From Seriola aureovittata (Eukaryota > Chordata > Actinopteri > Carangiformes > Carangidae): 64,000 nt of DNA. Positions 49,907 to 62,066 of the stretch are shown one piece after another (within the stretch, counting starts at the first letter, position 1; each line of letters opens with the position of its first letter). The stretch spans positions 7,427,736 through 7,491,735 of the forward strand of contig NC_079380.1 in assembly GCF_021018895.1 (NCBI RefSeq), read 5' to 3'. The translations under genes were made by a program, and so were the position numbers. Below the pieces are notes generated by a model. The model was not told the DNA's origin. It was given only the letters and a program-made list of their open reading frames with translations, and ran no database searches.

Positions 49907-52900
49907 GCAAGAAAAATGAAAGCAGCTTGGTGAGACAAAGCCTCCAGAACAGTGCTACTGGGAGGACACTGAAGCCCACTTCTCAGCAGCTGGGGCAGCT
50001 AAACCCTGACACTTCTTCAGCAGCAGGTCTTGGGAGATCAAGGAGGGGGATGAAACTGTCCTGTCATTCCCAAGAATTGGCAAAGAGGAAAAAACTGACA
50101 GGAAATATATCCACAGAGGATACACAAAACAAAGAGTTATTAAACGTGGCTTCAGATAGTGGGCTAAGACCACAAAGAAAGGAAGTTGTGTCAACAAATG
50201 ATGTAGACATTGAAGAAACGCTGAAGCCTCCTAGAAAAAAACAGCCCGTTTCAACAAGAACAAATAGAAAAGGAAAAAGTGGACAAGAAATATTTCCAGA
50301 AGTGTTAAACACACAGACTGAAAGTTCCCCTGATGCCATGTTGATTTGCTCACTGGATAAAAGCAGCGGTGTGACAGAGAACAACCAAAAGAGCAGCAGC
50401 AAGACAAAGCCTAGTGGTTCATGCAAAAGACTTAAAGCAAGAACAGGTCTTGGTAAACCTGATGTAAACATTGACAGTATGGATCTGGAAAACACCGTGG
50501 CATACAGTTCTACCAAAAAACCAGCCCAGCAGCAGCCGTTGTCAGAAGCTCTTGTCCGTCCTGATATAAAGCAGCTCCACAGCACAATCAAGTGCAGGAA
50601 TATAAACAAGAAACCATTAAAACGGAAATTGACAGACCGTGCGAGTTCTTTGACGGACTCGGACAGCTCTCTCGTTTCTACCACATCAGTTCTATCGATG
50701 AAGCCATTAGAACCCACACCCACCGATTTGAACATAGCTCCGTCTGTTCAGAGAGAGGAGAACTTGAAATCAGAACTGAACCAGCCATCCAAGAGATCCA
50801 AAAAGGGTTGTAGAGGTGCTGTTAGATCTTCTGACTCAGGCGCGACTCAGGAGACAAAGCACTGTATCAATAACCTTCATTTGATAACCAAAGAAAACCG
50901 GTCTAAAGAAGGCAAAGGTAAAATCTCAATGGACCCTGTATATTTTGAAATAATACCTTTTGAAAGCAATCACCCACCTGCTCATTCACCTCCCCTACGT
51001 CTTTTAGAGTGTTATGTACAATTAAATAAGCAGGTCGAACATGAAGAACAAAAGAGTAATATTCCTGTGGCAGGTGAGGTATTTCCCACTGACCCCGAAG
51101 CAGGTAATCACAGCAGCGTCAGTCTCTCTCGGCTAAGGGCTAGCACAAGAACAGTTAACATTAAGCCAAGGAGAGCAGATAAAGAAAGGAGACGGTGCAG
51201 AGGTCTGCATAGAGGGACACATAATGATGAAGAAATGACAAACTCAATCACTATGGAAGATGCAGATCTGGCTACAGTAAGTACTCGCTCAACAGAAAAT
51301 GGTTTTTCAAGGCGCCTCTTGCGTAGCTACTCATGCCCAGAGATCCCCTATCTGGGCTCCCATGACACACCCTGGACTTCTCTGCTGCCTTCTCCACACC
51401 ACAGCAGGACTCGCACATCACACCAGCACAAGCCTTCGCATACTCATTTTGTCCCTCCTGCCCACAAATCCCTCCGTCGGGCTCGTCGACACACAGTCTG
51501 CAGCGTGGAGGTGGAGCGGGAGATAGCTCCTCTGTGTCTTCGTAAGGAGGTGTACCCAACCAGAAGATCCGCCCCTTATGATGTCACCCAGCACTTGTCC
51601 CCTGGTCTTGCACTTTCTCCCAGCACTTCCCTCTCATTGCTGGCGTCCTGTTTCCTTTCAAGCCCCCTGGCTTTTCTTTCCAAGAAAGTTGACAGCAGAG
51701 GAGCTGCTGCCAGCCCCAGCACTTCCAGTCATGTTTCCTCTCCCACCTCCTCCTCTTCTTTGACACCTCCAAAGAGCTCCATATGGCACCTTTCAGGATT
51801 CCTCCAAAGTAGTGACTCCTCTCGTGCAACCTCAGATTCTAGTTGCAGGTAACACACTTCTTTAATCTGTAAAATTGATATTTCATATTTCAAAATGCCC
51901 GCGATGTGTCAGAAGTGTGCTCAAAATAAATCTTGGTTTATTTGCAGTGGGAATCCCTTGGAGTGTGAGATTGAGAGAAGACAACAGAGTGAGGAGGAGG
52001 AGGATGGTGAAGACACAAGCTCATCCAGTCAGGAGTATGAAGATGTTGCATTGAGAGAGGAGAAGGCTCTGTCTGATTCTGAAATCAAGGTATACATTAT
52101 TTTACATAAGTGTAATAACTTCTCATACTAACGTTGTGGCAATATGTTGTGATTGTGTATAATCTTTATATTGCATCCTTGTTGATTTCTGGGTCCTGTT
52201 CTTCAAATGTGGTTTAACTAATCCAGGCTAACAGGCTGTATTTAGGCTAAAATACACCTGTTCATTCTAATCCAGCTAATTTGTTTCTTTGAACGCAGTT
52301 TGAAGATTGATTTATCTTGAGTAGAGTTGAAACCGTGATCATTAATTACAGTGTTTTCACACTTTCATCACTGACCACATTCACTGTAACATCTAAAGTT
52401 TAACAGAGTACAAGTGATGCTGGTGCATGTATGGTGAGGTTCTACCCAATAGAGACTTATGTGATAATCATAAACCTAAGAAAATGAAACCTTTTTAAAA
52501 CCTTTTAAAAACCCTATAAACAATTTTCAGCAAAGTGAGTTCTGCATTTAATCATTTAATTGAAAATTTTTCCTTTTCCTCGCAGTATCTCAAAATCTGG
52601 ATTGGTTCTTACTTTTAGCACACAAACCTTTATTTTATTTTTATTGTATTTTATATTTGTATTTGATCATGTGTAAGTATAATTACATCGACACATAACA
52701 ATTTCTCAATAATCTGCATTTTCTCATCTAAAATCATATTTATATCAACATTCATTCATTTTTCTCAGAAAAGGAACCATTTGTATCTTAATATTAGTTC
52801 ACACATCTTTGTCCTGACGCAGGCAGCAGGTGATTCATAAAGATATTCTCTTTTGTAACGCATCATATTATGTTGTTGAACAACAGTTTGCAACAGAGGC

Positions 52901-55900
52901 TTCTGCAGGGTGAAAATTCACAATAATTTACTGAAAATTATTCAGCCTCCTTAAAAACTGATTTATTCCCATTATTTATCAGCAGCTTCTAATTTTCTTG
53001 TTCTTCATCACAGGTAGTGCAGAAGAATGAGGAACGAGGGAAGGTGTCATCCATCAGAATTCGGAAAACTTTACCCAAACCTCAGACCAACCTGACACCC
53101 ATGGGCCTGCCCAAACCCATCAGGTATGTTCTCCATATACTGGACATAATAGTAAGCATTAGAGTTCATTCTTTAACTTTAGAACACAATGAGTGGGACA
53201 AAATAATCGTATTTAGGTCTACTCTGTTCTGGGATTTCAACTTTACATTTGCGTATTCTCATTATTCTTAAAGGCAAGATGAAAGACGAACTCAATGTCT
53301 CACTTAAATTTGTCTTTGTTACAGCTATGATAGCTGTCAGGAAGCTCATACTCATCTTAGTTGCTCCAACATCTCTGTTTGCACTACAATTAATGTTGCA
53401 TTTCTGCCCGCAGAAGGGTTGACGGCCTCATTGTTGACATAAAAAAAAAAAATTAACAAGTGAACAAATAAAGTAGAAGTCTGTTGATGTTCGTCTTCCC
53501 TCGCCATAAGTACAATGAGCAAGTTCAAGTAGAAAGTCAGTGTTAGCTTGGGGCTAATATGGTACAGAAAACTCTGTAAACAAGCTAACCATGGCAAATT
53601 CTGAAGTGAGCAAGATAAACCATCATAATTCCTTTGTGTCATAATTCACACGCAGCAAATTGACAGGAAATCTGAGGCTGATACCCAACCACTGGCTCAA
53701 ATTCAAAGTGTGCAGAGGTTAATAAGGTCTTTATAGCTGCAGCCTCTTGTGCTTTGGATGTTTGATCATATGAAGTAAAACAAACCATGTAACACTCATG
53801 AAGAAGTTACTCTTCTGCTGCATATTAGATAAGCATATGAAAGTACAACCAATTCTTCTGGATTGATCAATACTGTTGTCCTTTTAACACTGTCTGATCA
53901 ATATTCAGACTGATTATAACGTTCTCCTCTTGTTATGTTTCACTACAGGCTGAAAAAGAAGGACTTCAGTTTGGAAGAAATTTACACCAATAAGAATTTC
54001 AGCAAACCCCCTGAAAGGTAAGGTCAACATTACACAGGTGCAAAATTTAGATGCATGTAAAACTAACTTTATCTGTGGCCCTGTACTGTGTTTCTGGACA
54101 TGAAATTAAATCTTCAACAAGTGGAGCCATTTGTTGCCTTTAAAAATAATGAATCAGACATGTGATAAATATAAGTAAACCTAAGCTTAATTACTCAATA
54201 TGCAAATGTAGGAGATGGCAGACAAAATGTATCCACATAAAGGGCTCGGGTGCAGGTTACTGTTTAAACTTTATCTACACTGGCAGCCCCCAAATTAAAC
54301 TGATGGATGGATGAAAAAGGGAGACAAATGCTGTGTCCCAATTCCAAACTACACACTAATGGTATACGGTTCTTTTTTTAAACATTTATTTACGCAGGGA
54401 AATTTCAGAACCCATGTGTTTTTCACAGGAATGACCTGACCCCACTCATACAGATACACAGTTTGGGTGTACTTCATTTTATTCCAGTGTGCCCACACTA
54501 TAAGGGTGGGCTATCTGGCCAAATGATCATTTGACAGTCTTTTTGGGTAGAATGGCAATCCATGATCAGAATCAGAATCACAATCTGCATCCTGTTTCCA
54601 ATCTGATTTTATTCTGAAGTCTTTGACCCTTCTTTCGGATGTTTCTTGCTTGCCACTACTCTTTGCCCAGGGGGCCAGTTGCACAAGTTTGACACTCGGT
54701 GAATGACACTGCACACAATTGATAGATGGGCATGAAATACTTTACCAATAATCGACTGGAAAAATCCTGTAGCATAAAACCACAGAGCAATCATTAACTG
54801 CAAAGGAGCTGGAAGAGTACAGCTGAGGAAAGTGGAATGATCCAGCTCCAGACGGTCGGACAAATCATAAATTGACTGCCAATCAAGTCTATAGAGCAAG
54901 ATCAATTCCTCGTCGTTGAGGGCATCCATCACTTTCTTCAGATCGTGGAAAACTCTTGTGGGGATATGTCTATTCTCCTCATTTATCACCATAAACTCAC
55001 CCATGCTGCGGTTAAGATACAATCAGAGATACTTTAAGTTCTTTTCCTTTGTTTGGTTGCCTACATGTTCTGTGCAGCGGCTTAACTGACTTTAAGTGAC
55101 TCGTCAAGTATAAAGCCAAGATAAGGAGAAAACCTTAAATACTTAAGTCAACATTTTAAGGAAACCTTAAGGAAACGACTTAAGGGTGTTTTGTGCAACA
55201 GTTTTTACTTTAAGGAAATCTTAAGTTGGACTCAATTTAAGAAATCTTAACTTAAGATGCTTTGTGCAACTGGCCCCAGAATCCTGTCTTCTGTTTACAA
55301 ATTGTGTCACAACCAATCTCAATCTGAACTTTTGAAATTAAATATCTAAATATAGCAGCTTTTAATGATGTGATCTGTACAATTCATCTGAAAAGTAGAT
55401 CATGAGCCAAAGTAAGAACGTCCGCGTTATGAGATCGTCAGATCGCCCACCCCTAACACATTGTATACTCAAAACCTGCTTAGATTTAGTACACAGTGTG
55501 TTTACGGGACATCGCTACAGCTTCAACATCCTCAGACTGTTGTTGCTAGTGGAGCAAAAAAAAAAAAAACCAAGGAACAGTCAACTGATATTTAGGTCAC
55601 TGTGCTCTGTACTGGGAATGAAGAGGTGGCATCTGGTCATCTTTAGTAATAACTGACTGGAACATGTTGCACATCTTTCAGCCGGCTGGAGACCATCTTC
55701 GAGGTGCCTCTCAGTCGCCGCAATGGTTCTGAGTCCTGCTTTGGTCAGAGACGCGTCAAGCGATTTCTAGAGTTCTTGGAGGTCGGTGAGGCCAGAAAAA
55801 TCAAGAAGCCGCTTGTTGGTGTCGGAAAGGCGGGTGTTTCATCCTCCAGGACGAGACGTGGGGGCTTCGCTAAAGACGAACCATCGCTCAGCGTGCAGGA

Positions 55901-55973
55901 TGTGGACTCGCTGCTCTGTGCCAAGCTCGATCAGCTCAAGTTGTGGCTGATTCATGATCAGAAAGACAGTTGA
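46063..55973 (+). CDS. prr14: Proline-rich protein 14 (heterochromatin-lamina tether), nine coding exons
   Basis: Exons are 46063-46181, 47055-47217, 47317-47382, 48411-48451, 48873-51848, 51948-52089, 53014-53123, 53949-54017 and 55682-55973, all GT-AG with matching phase, giving 1325 residues (human about 585). Conserved blocks in order: WVIGPLCQSFKSKMASFTEI (about residue 188), RSYSCPEI, RRHTV, CLRKEVYP, LTPMGLPKPIR, then the Tantalus domain (KKDFSLEEIYTNKNF, about 1209-1223). Residues 1231-1236 (LETIFE) form the LxxIxE-type PP2A-B56 docking motif known in human PRR14. In mammals PRR14 anchors HP1-bound heterochromatin to the nuclear lamina. The start MLTYPSDSLP was chosen because only this frame carries through every downstream junction. 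The 2976-base exon contains (GGT)5(GAT)16, encoding Gly5 and about 16 aspartates (residues 459-474). I did not find the human LAVVL HP1 motif. Confidence 0.9.
46665..46912 (-). mobile_element. L2-type SINE/LINE fragment, minus orientation
   Basis: In prr14 intron between exons 1 and 2. It contains 'tgcatgtctttggtctgtgg', 'gaggaagccggagtacccgt' and 'gggagaacatgcaaactcca', the well-known teleost L2-tail sequence. It is the reverse complement of the family at 41703-41955. Confidence 0.8.
47920..48190 (+). mobile_element. C-terminal remnant of a LINE reverse-transcriptase ORF
   Basis: Inside the prr14 intron before exon 4. The open frame reads SLRDRVRSSDIQRELGVE, then LLLHIERSQLRWFGHLIRMS and GRRLQGRP, which is the recurrent C-terminal end of a fish non-LTR retrotransposon ORF2. 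No polymerase domain remains. Clade not assigned. Confidence 0.75.
49843..49905 (+). repeat. Coding (GGT)5(GAT)16 trinucleotide repeat in prr14
   Basis: An uninterrupted in-frame trinucleotide run encoding Gly5-Asp16. It is pure at the DNA level, so its length is likely polymorphic. Confidence 0.95.
52090..53948 (+). other. prr14 introns 6 and 7
   Basis: Introns 52090-53013 and 53124-53948 are AT-rich. No recognisable gene or well-defined transposon; an open frame on the minus strand at 53352-53642 has no similarity I know. Confidence 0.55.
54671..55277 (-). mobile_element. Deleted PIF/Harbinger element with transposase N-terminal fragment
   Basis: Perfect 16-bp terminal inverted repeats: ggggccagttgcacaa (54671-54686) and ttgtgcaactggcccc (55262-55277). 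The minus strand from 55022 down to the left repeat encodes a HARBI1-like N-terminal segment (DALNDEELILLYRLDW, then LQLMIALWFYATGFFQ and CSVIHRVSN). The catalytic DDE half is missing. It lies in the last prr14 intron (54018-55681). Confidence 0.8.
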
Positions 55974-57660
55974 CAGTTGCCTTTAAGTCATTAAAAAAAA
56001 ACAAAAAAAACGCTGCATTGCTGTTCATAAAACTATTTTTAATGTATGAACATGAAGATTCACATTAGAGTCTTCTAGCTCTTTTTTTTGTCATCACAAT
56101 CATTGTATAAATGTTATGGTGACAAGTTATTATTGAAAAATTACATTTTCAGTCTGTTGCATTTGTATCCTGCAAGTTGAAGAACATATATACACATTAC
56201 ACCATAGCACCATAAATGTATTTCATCCTAGAAGTTTTGTTATAAACATATTGGTTAAATGATTTATACATTAAGATGTTTTTTTTATCATCCCAGCACT
56301 CAAAGTCCTGCCATCCATTTTCCCTGTCAGCCATTTTCCGTCCGCAAAAGCTGAACCTGTCTTGAAACAAAAGTTGACGTCCTTGATTTAACCACTTGTA
56401 CAGTATCAAGTTCTTCAGATTACATCTCATTTCTGATGCGCTGTATGATTTGACAGGAAGCTGTGTATTAGAGAAGTGGTAGTGACCTTGCAGCATCATC
56501 ATAAGTTATTTATAAAGGCAGCTATTTTTTACTAAATGCTGATTATAACTTTAAAACATGCCAGCAAGAGATTTGTGTTCACTACAACCAAGTTTCTGTC
56601 TATGAAGTTTATGTACAGTGAAGTGCGTCTGCAAACAGCATGGACTGTGTAAATCATTCTGTCCAGCTCAGGGCAGATACTGTTCAATTTTTTTGTTAAA
56701 TTTTAATGGCTGAAGAGGTTTTTGTTGAACAAAATGTAACATAGAAACAATGCAGCACTCAAGAGACAATTTCTAATCAAGAGTGAAAGTGTCCAGACTC
56801 CACTGCTGGTTGTCTTTTTATTACCTGTGGTTCTCTTGGGATTATTTTGTGGTGTCTATATTTGTATTGCAAAAGTAACTTCTTGATAAACTGTCTGTAC
56901 GTTTTTGTTTTTTGCCAAATTTTTTAATGAGGTTGCCTTTTGTTTTTTTTCATGAGGAATGTCAAAGTGTTTCAAGCAACTCAAAGCACAAAAGTTTTTT
57001 GTCATTTTATTATAAAAATTGCTTATGTTACACATTTGTATAAAAGTGCTACAAATTGATACATGACATTAATAAAGATAATATGGTAACAATTCAGTAA
57101 TTGATAAGAGAATGTTGGCACAACAAGGATCTCATAATGTTCTGATGAAGCACTGCCAAGATCACTGCCGTGCCATTACATTCCCAGTACAGACCCAATC
57201 CTTCACTGACAGGTTGCTACGTTTTAGATTCACAGATTGACTAATTTATTAACTTTTGTGGTATAAACAAGTATCTAAAAATTTGTATGTTAAATATGTC
57301 ATGGCAATAAAGGTGCAAAAATACGAAGGATTGGGTCATTACTGGGGAATGACCGCTCTAATCTGCTCTTAATATATAATGTGTATGTGTCATGTTGTGT
57401 GATGTTTCAAACTATTGGTAATGCTGGATTTTCTATGGTCATTTAGATTTAGAACTGTCCATATGTTTATATATTGTTAAATAAATATTACAGCGTATAA
57501 GAAAACATGTAAAAGTTAAGACTTTTAATACTATTTTTTTGAGTGGTTCTTTGTATAAAAAAATGTTAATGCTTAAGAAGAAATAGAAAAGTGTAAACTG
57601 AGAAAGCAGCACAGGAAAAGCCAAAGCATTGTTTCATGTAACTACCAGTTTCTTCATATC
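55974..57660 (+). other. prr14 3' UTR and convergent 3' region with tmem265
   Basis: AT-rich, no coding sequence recognised. Candidate plus-strand polyadenylation signals are AATAAA at 57071-57076 and near 57306. Minus-strand candidates for tmem265 (TTTATT on plus) are at 57245-57250 and 57006-57011, so the two 3' UTRs may overlap. Confidence 0.45.
57071..57076 (+). terminator. Candidate polyadenylation signal of prr14
   Basis: AATAAA about 1.1 kb past the prr14 stop in an AT-rich UTR; a second candidate (caataaagg) is near 57306. Confidence 0.4.
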
Positions 57661-57780
57661 TTCATGGGTTTTTAGTCATTGATAAGCAGCTTTGTACTGT
57701 CCACAGTCTGTCTCCATAAACATCCAAAATCTGAGGAGCCACTTCGTTAGCTGCTTTCTGCAGAGGTTTATCAAAGTTGA

Positions 57781-58717
57781 TCAGTTTTTCAGAGTGGCAA
57801 GATATGAGAACAGTGCCATCAGCACGGGGATTAAAGCCAGAAGGGAAACCCACACCACAATAGAGATGATGCCAAATTTTCTTGCACGTTGTGAAAACTT
57901 GGTCATTGACTCTGGATCTGTTGCTGTCTCAGCCTGTTGAAGCAAAGAATTAAGGGTCAAATCAGGAAAAGAAATACATGAATTCATAACTGAACTCATA
58001 CCACCGACAATAAGCAATAATCTAGATTGTTATTTAGTCTAGTTCTGTGATTACTTTGACCTCCTTGCTGTTGAGTGCTCTGGACCACACTGCTGTGTAT
58101 GTAGAAAATAACTGCAGACTCAACTGTTTCTCCCTTTAAATATTCTTTTCTTCTGATCTTATTACTGCCAAATATATAGAAAAATACCTTTCCTGAGGTT
58201 TGCACATTCCATTTAGGTAGAAAGAAAATAAAAAAGTGCTCTGTAAAAAGGGCTGTCAACACCAATGACAGATAAAAAACATGCAAATTCATTGTTTTAA
58301 ACCAGCTGTTTTACAGCTGGGGTCTCTGAGAGCCCCGAACAGATGTAATATACAGATACTGTGAGGTAGCAGCTTCATTATTCATCATTACTAGATAACA
58401 CTGAATTCACCAACAGAAACTATTTTGTCTTGTCTTGATTAAACAAGTTTAGAGGCGACAGCTCGACTTTGGAATGTGCAGCTTTATTTTTTGGCAAATA
58501 CCTTGACTGAATTTATCAGAGCTGTGATTCCGATGCAAGTGATCCCGCAGATGATGCTGCCGATTGCCAGTTTCCTGTGGTACTTGTCATCCCTGCAGAA
58601 CGGAGGATGCTGTCCAAGGCTGCTGGCTATTTGAATGCAGGTGTCACCTGACCCTGCTGTGGTGGTCAGTGGCAATGCTTCACCCTTTGTAACAGTCGTG
58701 TGAGGTGGGTTAGACAT
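57781..58717 (-). CDS. tmem265: Transmembrane protein 265, two coding exons
   Basis: Minus-strand exons are 58502-58717 and 57781-57933, phase 0, 122 residues. The start is MSNPPHTTV, two bases after an acceptor (TTTTGCAG), so an untranslated 5' exon should exist upstream. Two hydrophobic segments are seen: LAIGSIICGITCIGITALI (about 50-68) and FGIISIVVWVSLLALIPVLM (about 92-111). The human TMEM265 features SIICG, the RARK motif just before the second segment (here SQRARKFG), and LxLLSY/LFSY near the end are shared. It resembles small dispanin/CD225-like two-pass proteins in layout. No function is established. The neighbours (prr14, rusf1) support the assignment. Confidence 0.85.
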
Positions 58718-61700
58718 ATCTGCAAAACATAACATGTTTAAGACTTTAATCTCTGTAATCTCTCTTTTAATGTGCAAAAGAGTTTTACACAACAGGTTTG
58801 TGTTTTGTCTGCGTTGCCACTGTACAGTTTCAACTTTGTTCATACTTGATATATTGTTTTTTTTTTCCATGACAAATGGACTTCATAGGAGCTGGTTTCA
58901 CTTCTTATCTGAGGACAAACCCTGCTTAGGTAAATATTTACTTAATTACACTTAAAATCAATTTAGTATTCCAGGTCTTTTCAGAATACAGTTCAGACTT
59001 CATGGGTCAGGAGATCTCAAGGATGTTTTGTGTCTCATTGACTTCTCTCTCTTGACTTGGATTGTGTTTGATCTATTGTGTTCTATTTATGCTCCTGCTC
59101 ACATGCTGAAAATTACTGACATCACCTCCATTCAACGTCACAGTGACGGAGTCTTATCAAACCTGAGTACTGCTGTGTACGACTGATGTCACTCTGTCAA
59201 AGCACTGCCCAGGCACCCTTTGTTTCTTGGACCCACTATGGGAACACACCTGGATCCATTCAAGCATAATCTAGGTGCCAACGCGACCTTAAGGGAGTAT
59301 CAGTGGTTTGAAAATGATCTCTAATCTTATTCTTGTGAAAAATGCTATTATTTCCTTTTACTGGCTCCCCACATGGTGAGTGCTGCTGCTTTGATTTGTG
59401 AAGAAAGAAACAGAAAGATGAAAGATGTGTGACCTGTGTTTAGCTTTTGGTCGTTGTATACAGCACTGTGCAAGAAAACGTCAGCTTAAAGAATTTAAAA
59501 GAAAGATTTCTAAACATGTCCTTCAAAGTATCTAGACATAGTTCGTTGTCTTTAGTGAGTGTAGCAATGTCTCCAGGAATTGGGTATTTCCAACATGAAA
59601 AAACAGAAAGTACCCTGTGAATGGCATAACATGGGGCACAGGTCAAAGTGTTTCCCTGTTAACCTTACAAAAACAAAAAGCCAGAAAAACTTGTAGGATT
59701 GCACTTTAAAAAACCCACAAACCTCGTGGTTGACTGAGAGTTGTCATGGAGAAGTGAAAACATAAAATGTGATTTATCTAATCTCTGATTTGATCAAAGC
59801 ACATGCCGGCATACCCTGCATATCTATCGGCATGAGCAGAGAGCTGGACTGAGGGAACAGCAGAATGTTACACAGGCCTGTGAATCATTGTAGAGAGAAA
59901 CTAGCAGAGAGAGCTGACTGACTAGGAAAGTTTCTGTTCTGTACATACACACAACTGAAAACACAATCTTAAAGATCTAAAACAAAAGGGAAAGTAAAAC
60001 ATGATATAAGAATGTGAATATCAAATTGAGCAGATATTACAGTTTATACATAATTAAACCTGATTTAAGGGCTCAATTATTACTTTAAAGAACAAACCTG
60101 ATCAAATTTTAGAGTCACTGTTTTGAATCCACTCCTCAGTCTTAATACACTCCTTTAGTGAAACTCCTTGGTTTGTCCGGTGTGTTACTCAGAGTATATT
60201 ACAGTCCCAGTGAGAAGGAAGGCAGGTGTATTTTCTTCTTGTCTCCTTAACAGTAATCCATTTTAAGGAGACACCTGCCACATGAAGCTTTTTCCTGTCA
60301 CACACCAGCCCTGTCACTGTCGACCTGTTCCTGTGAAAGTCCCAGTGCAGTATAAGTTGTTGAATGACAGGGTTTGAGAACTAGGAGTGAAACTGTATGA
60401 AACTTCCACGCCCATTTTACTCTTTTCCTCCCACACATACTTTTGTCAAACCCTTTGTTCACCTGGTTATATTAGGTCTCATATTCATTCTGCTCCTTGT
60501 GTTTGCAGGTCTGACTTCCTCCCTCCCCTTATTAGTCAGTGTGACTGTCTTTCCCTCGCTACATTCCACAGGAGCTGGGAAGGTGTGTCAGCACTTGTCT
60601 TGCCTTGGGCTGAAACAGCCACACATTCCTGGTAACGTCACTGTTTTCTAAATTCATCTCGGTGGAGATAACAACATTTCATTGTCTTTTTGTGCATAAC
60701 AACAGAAACACTCCCTGCATCTTATATCACTTTGAAAGATACACTTGTGTGTTGGACCTTGACTAGAGGGTCAGATCAGGCCTCTTCTTGTGCTTAAGCA
60801 TTTCTAGTCTTCAGTCGTCCCTTTGCTCTATCACCCAGGGATAAGAAGTGCAGTATTTACTGCCCCTGCCTCAGTGATTGATGAATACCTGAATGCATTT
60901 TTTCAGGGCTGACGCCACCCACTGAACCAACCCGTGGACAGCTGGATCTTCCCTCATGATGAGTAAGAGCGTGAGAGGGATCTATTGTGGTTTTTCATCC
61001 AATTGAACTGGTTTCTACATCACACACTGATTATTATTCATCCTATCAGAACCATTCCTCTCTGTTTTGTCACCCATGGAACCACAGAGAAAATTTCATG
61101 TTTTTTTTATTTAACTGCAGGTGCATGTGAAACCCCAGTGATTTGGTATCTTCTACTTTGGTTATGATCCATTTTGGAAATAAAAAGATGTTTGACTGGT
61201 CAATACAAAACAATGGAGAATGTTTTTAAATGCTTTCATCCTGATTATGTTAATTCCCAGCATGGTCACCTCCCAACTTCTATGTCTTTTAGTTCAAAGA
61301 CCAAACAAATCGAACTCACATGAAAACATACAAGTAACTCAAGCAAACAAGTGAATTTTGGGCCTCAGACAAGATCATTTGCTAATGAATAGTAATAACT
61401 TTTGTGATCCACCACCAACACTTTTATGATCACAAACCTGGACAATGAATGACATCCCCATCAGCCTCAACTGTACTCACTTAAAGATTATGAGCATGCT
61501 AACATGGTAAATATTATATATCTATTTTTCTACTTACTTCTATTTTAGTATTTTTTATTTTGATCTTTGTATTTTTATTTATTTTTATTTTATTCAACTT
61601 TTTCTGTTTGACACAACATTTCATATTTTCATTCATGTTTTTATATCTGTTTGACTTGACTGGAGATGCAATGTTGTTGTTACAAATAATAATGAAGAGA

Positions 61701-61780
61701 TATTTCAAAACTGGTACTCATTTTTTTTTCAGTGATACTCATTTTTATGATGCACACATATTACTATACAAGGTCACAGT
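58718..61780. other. Region between tmem265 and rusf1
   Basis: Should contain the tmem265 promoter and non-coding 5' exon, which I could not place. A fragment of the percomorph repeat also found at 4503-4890 lies at 61385-61515. Two overlapping open frames near 60387-60651 have no recognisable similarity. Confidence 0.45.
61385..61515 (+). repeat. Teleost interspersed repeat, copy 2
   Basis: Contains 'atgacatccccatcagcctc', 'aactgtactcac' and 'gagcatgctaacatggtaaa', phrases of the same widely dispersed fish repeat as 4503-4890. Confidence 0.5.
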
Positions 61781-61799
61781 TTCTTGTACAATAAAATGT

Positions 61800-62066
61800 G
61801 TTGCAGGAATAATATCAGTGCGTCACTCTGTATCGGGGCTCCGCCTTCAACTCTCAATCCACCAATCAGTTATCGCCAAACCTCGAGGCTGAAATAACAC
61901 GGAAGCACCACAAAGAAAACAGGACACGTCGTTGTGGGTGCGATAACACGTCTGTGCAGCCAAAATGGACTAGTATTAAATATATTCCAATACATTTCAG
62001 ACTGTACTGTTGTTCCGTTTGTTAGTTTAGTCACCGTCCATGTGTTTTTGGCCTCAAGCAGCCTGA
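61800..62066 (+). promoter_or_regulatory. rusf1: Probable rusf1 promoter and 5' UTR
   Basis: Less AT-rich than its surroundings, with several CpGs, a CCAAT box (ccaatcag at about 61862-61869) and a CRE-like gcgtcac (about 61820). It precedes the rusf1 ATG by under 300 bases. The start site is not defined. Confidence 0.35.

Noticed and set aside
50064..50735. Minus-strand 223-codon open frame
   Set aside because: Antisense shadow of the large prr14 exon; no independent similarity or splice context.
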